DNA of 64,000 bases, taken from Paenibacillus sp. JNUCC-31. Its GTDB lineage: Bacteria; Bacillota; Bacilli; Paenibacillales; Paenibacillaceae. This document shows, piece by piece, positions 63,971-64,000 of this stretch. Position numbers and translations under genes: made by a program. The DNA lies in the NCBI RefSeq assembly GCF_014844075.1, contig NZ_CP062165.1:3224001-3288000 (forward strand), in the 5' to 3' direction. The notes beneath the pieces were generated by a model. The model saw only the letters and a program-made list of their open reading frames with translations. It made no database searches and was not told the origin of the DNA. Positions within the stretch are counted from its first letter, which is position 1. Every line of letters begins with the position of its first letter.

Positions 63971-64000
63971 TTAGTCCCTCCCGTTCTCTACCAGATGATC
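63971..64000 (-). CDS. 3' end of the gene upstream of araD (possibly araB kinase)
   Basis: The last nine codons read DHLVENGRD and end in TAA at 63971, within the araD ribosome binding region. Close coupling suggests an ara operon gene, most likely the ribulokinase gene, but too little is visible to confirm. Confidence 0.4.
   Translation of the reverse strand, partial: DHLVENGRD

Overview
The window looks like a Paenibacillus chromosome segment; this is an inference from gene content. The signs are surface proteins with C-terminal SLH domains, a membrane-anchored AraC regulator paired with a solute-binding lipoprotein, Firmicutes-type AGGAGG ribosome binding sites, hybrid 7TM-DISM kinases with SARP-type response regulators, and Firmicutes-type ara genes. 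I saw no rRNA, tRNA, CRISPR array or prophage.

Layout. 1-6.9 kb: a secreted GH43 enzyme, small acetyltransferase and regulator genes, an SGNH esterase and an SRPBCC protein. 7-12 kb: a TetR regulator divergent from a membrane protein/GNAT pair, a relic of the esterase/SRPBCC pair, DUF4180, a NUDIX hydrolase, and a GlnK-like kinase whose response regulator is reduced to a stub. 12.2-16.6 kb: a hybrid sensor kinase with its SARP-type regulator. 16.7-24 kb: DinB, a broken SDR/HxlR module, a secreted C39-like peptidase with a lipoprotein, DoxX/HxlR, a TPR-SUKH protein, an SLH relic and an AraC/GyrI regulator. 24.3-26.0 kb: an IS200/IS605 element (TnpA, TnpB, probable reRNA) inserted in a GNAT gene. 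26.2-28.3 kb: a VOC protein and two tandem GT2 glycosyltransferases. 28.5-36.6 kb: a surface block with an LPXTG adhesin, a secreted transglutaminase-like protein behind two tandem c-di-GMP-I riboswitches, and an acid phosphatase/beta-strand-repeat/SLH fusion. 36.8-40.8 kb: a transmembrane AraC regulator and a lipoprotein solute-binding protein without permeases. 41-45 kb: a large TerD-like protein and an unknown protein. 45.1-53.7 kb: a large SLH protein and a second SARP regulator/hybrid kinase pair, divergently arranged. 53.8-64 kb: malate:quinone oxidoreductase, an immunity-type gene cluster, an XRE regulator, a diguanylate cyclase, an AAC(3)-like acetyltransferase, and the araD-araA operon entering from the right edge.

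Three themes connect the genes. First, c-di-GMP and the cell surface: a GGDEF enzyme with an I-site lies in the same window as two c-di-GMP-I riboswitch aptamers in series before a secreted transglutaminase-like gene, next to a sortase-anchored adhesin. Second, arabinose use: the GH43/AbfB enzyme at the left end and araD-araA at the right end share short upstream motifs. Third, gene decay: at least six relics are visible (esterase and SRPBCC stubs, response-regulator stub, truncated SDR, frameshifted SLH tail, IS-split GNAT).

All calls come from reading sequence and translations by eye. No database search was run, and family names are recognition-based.
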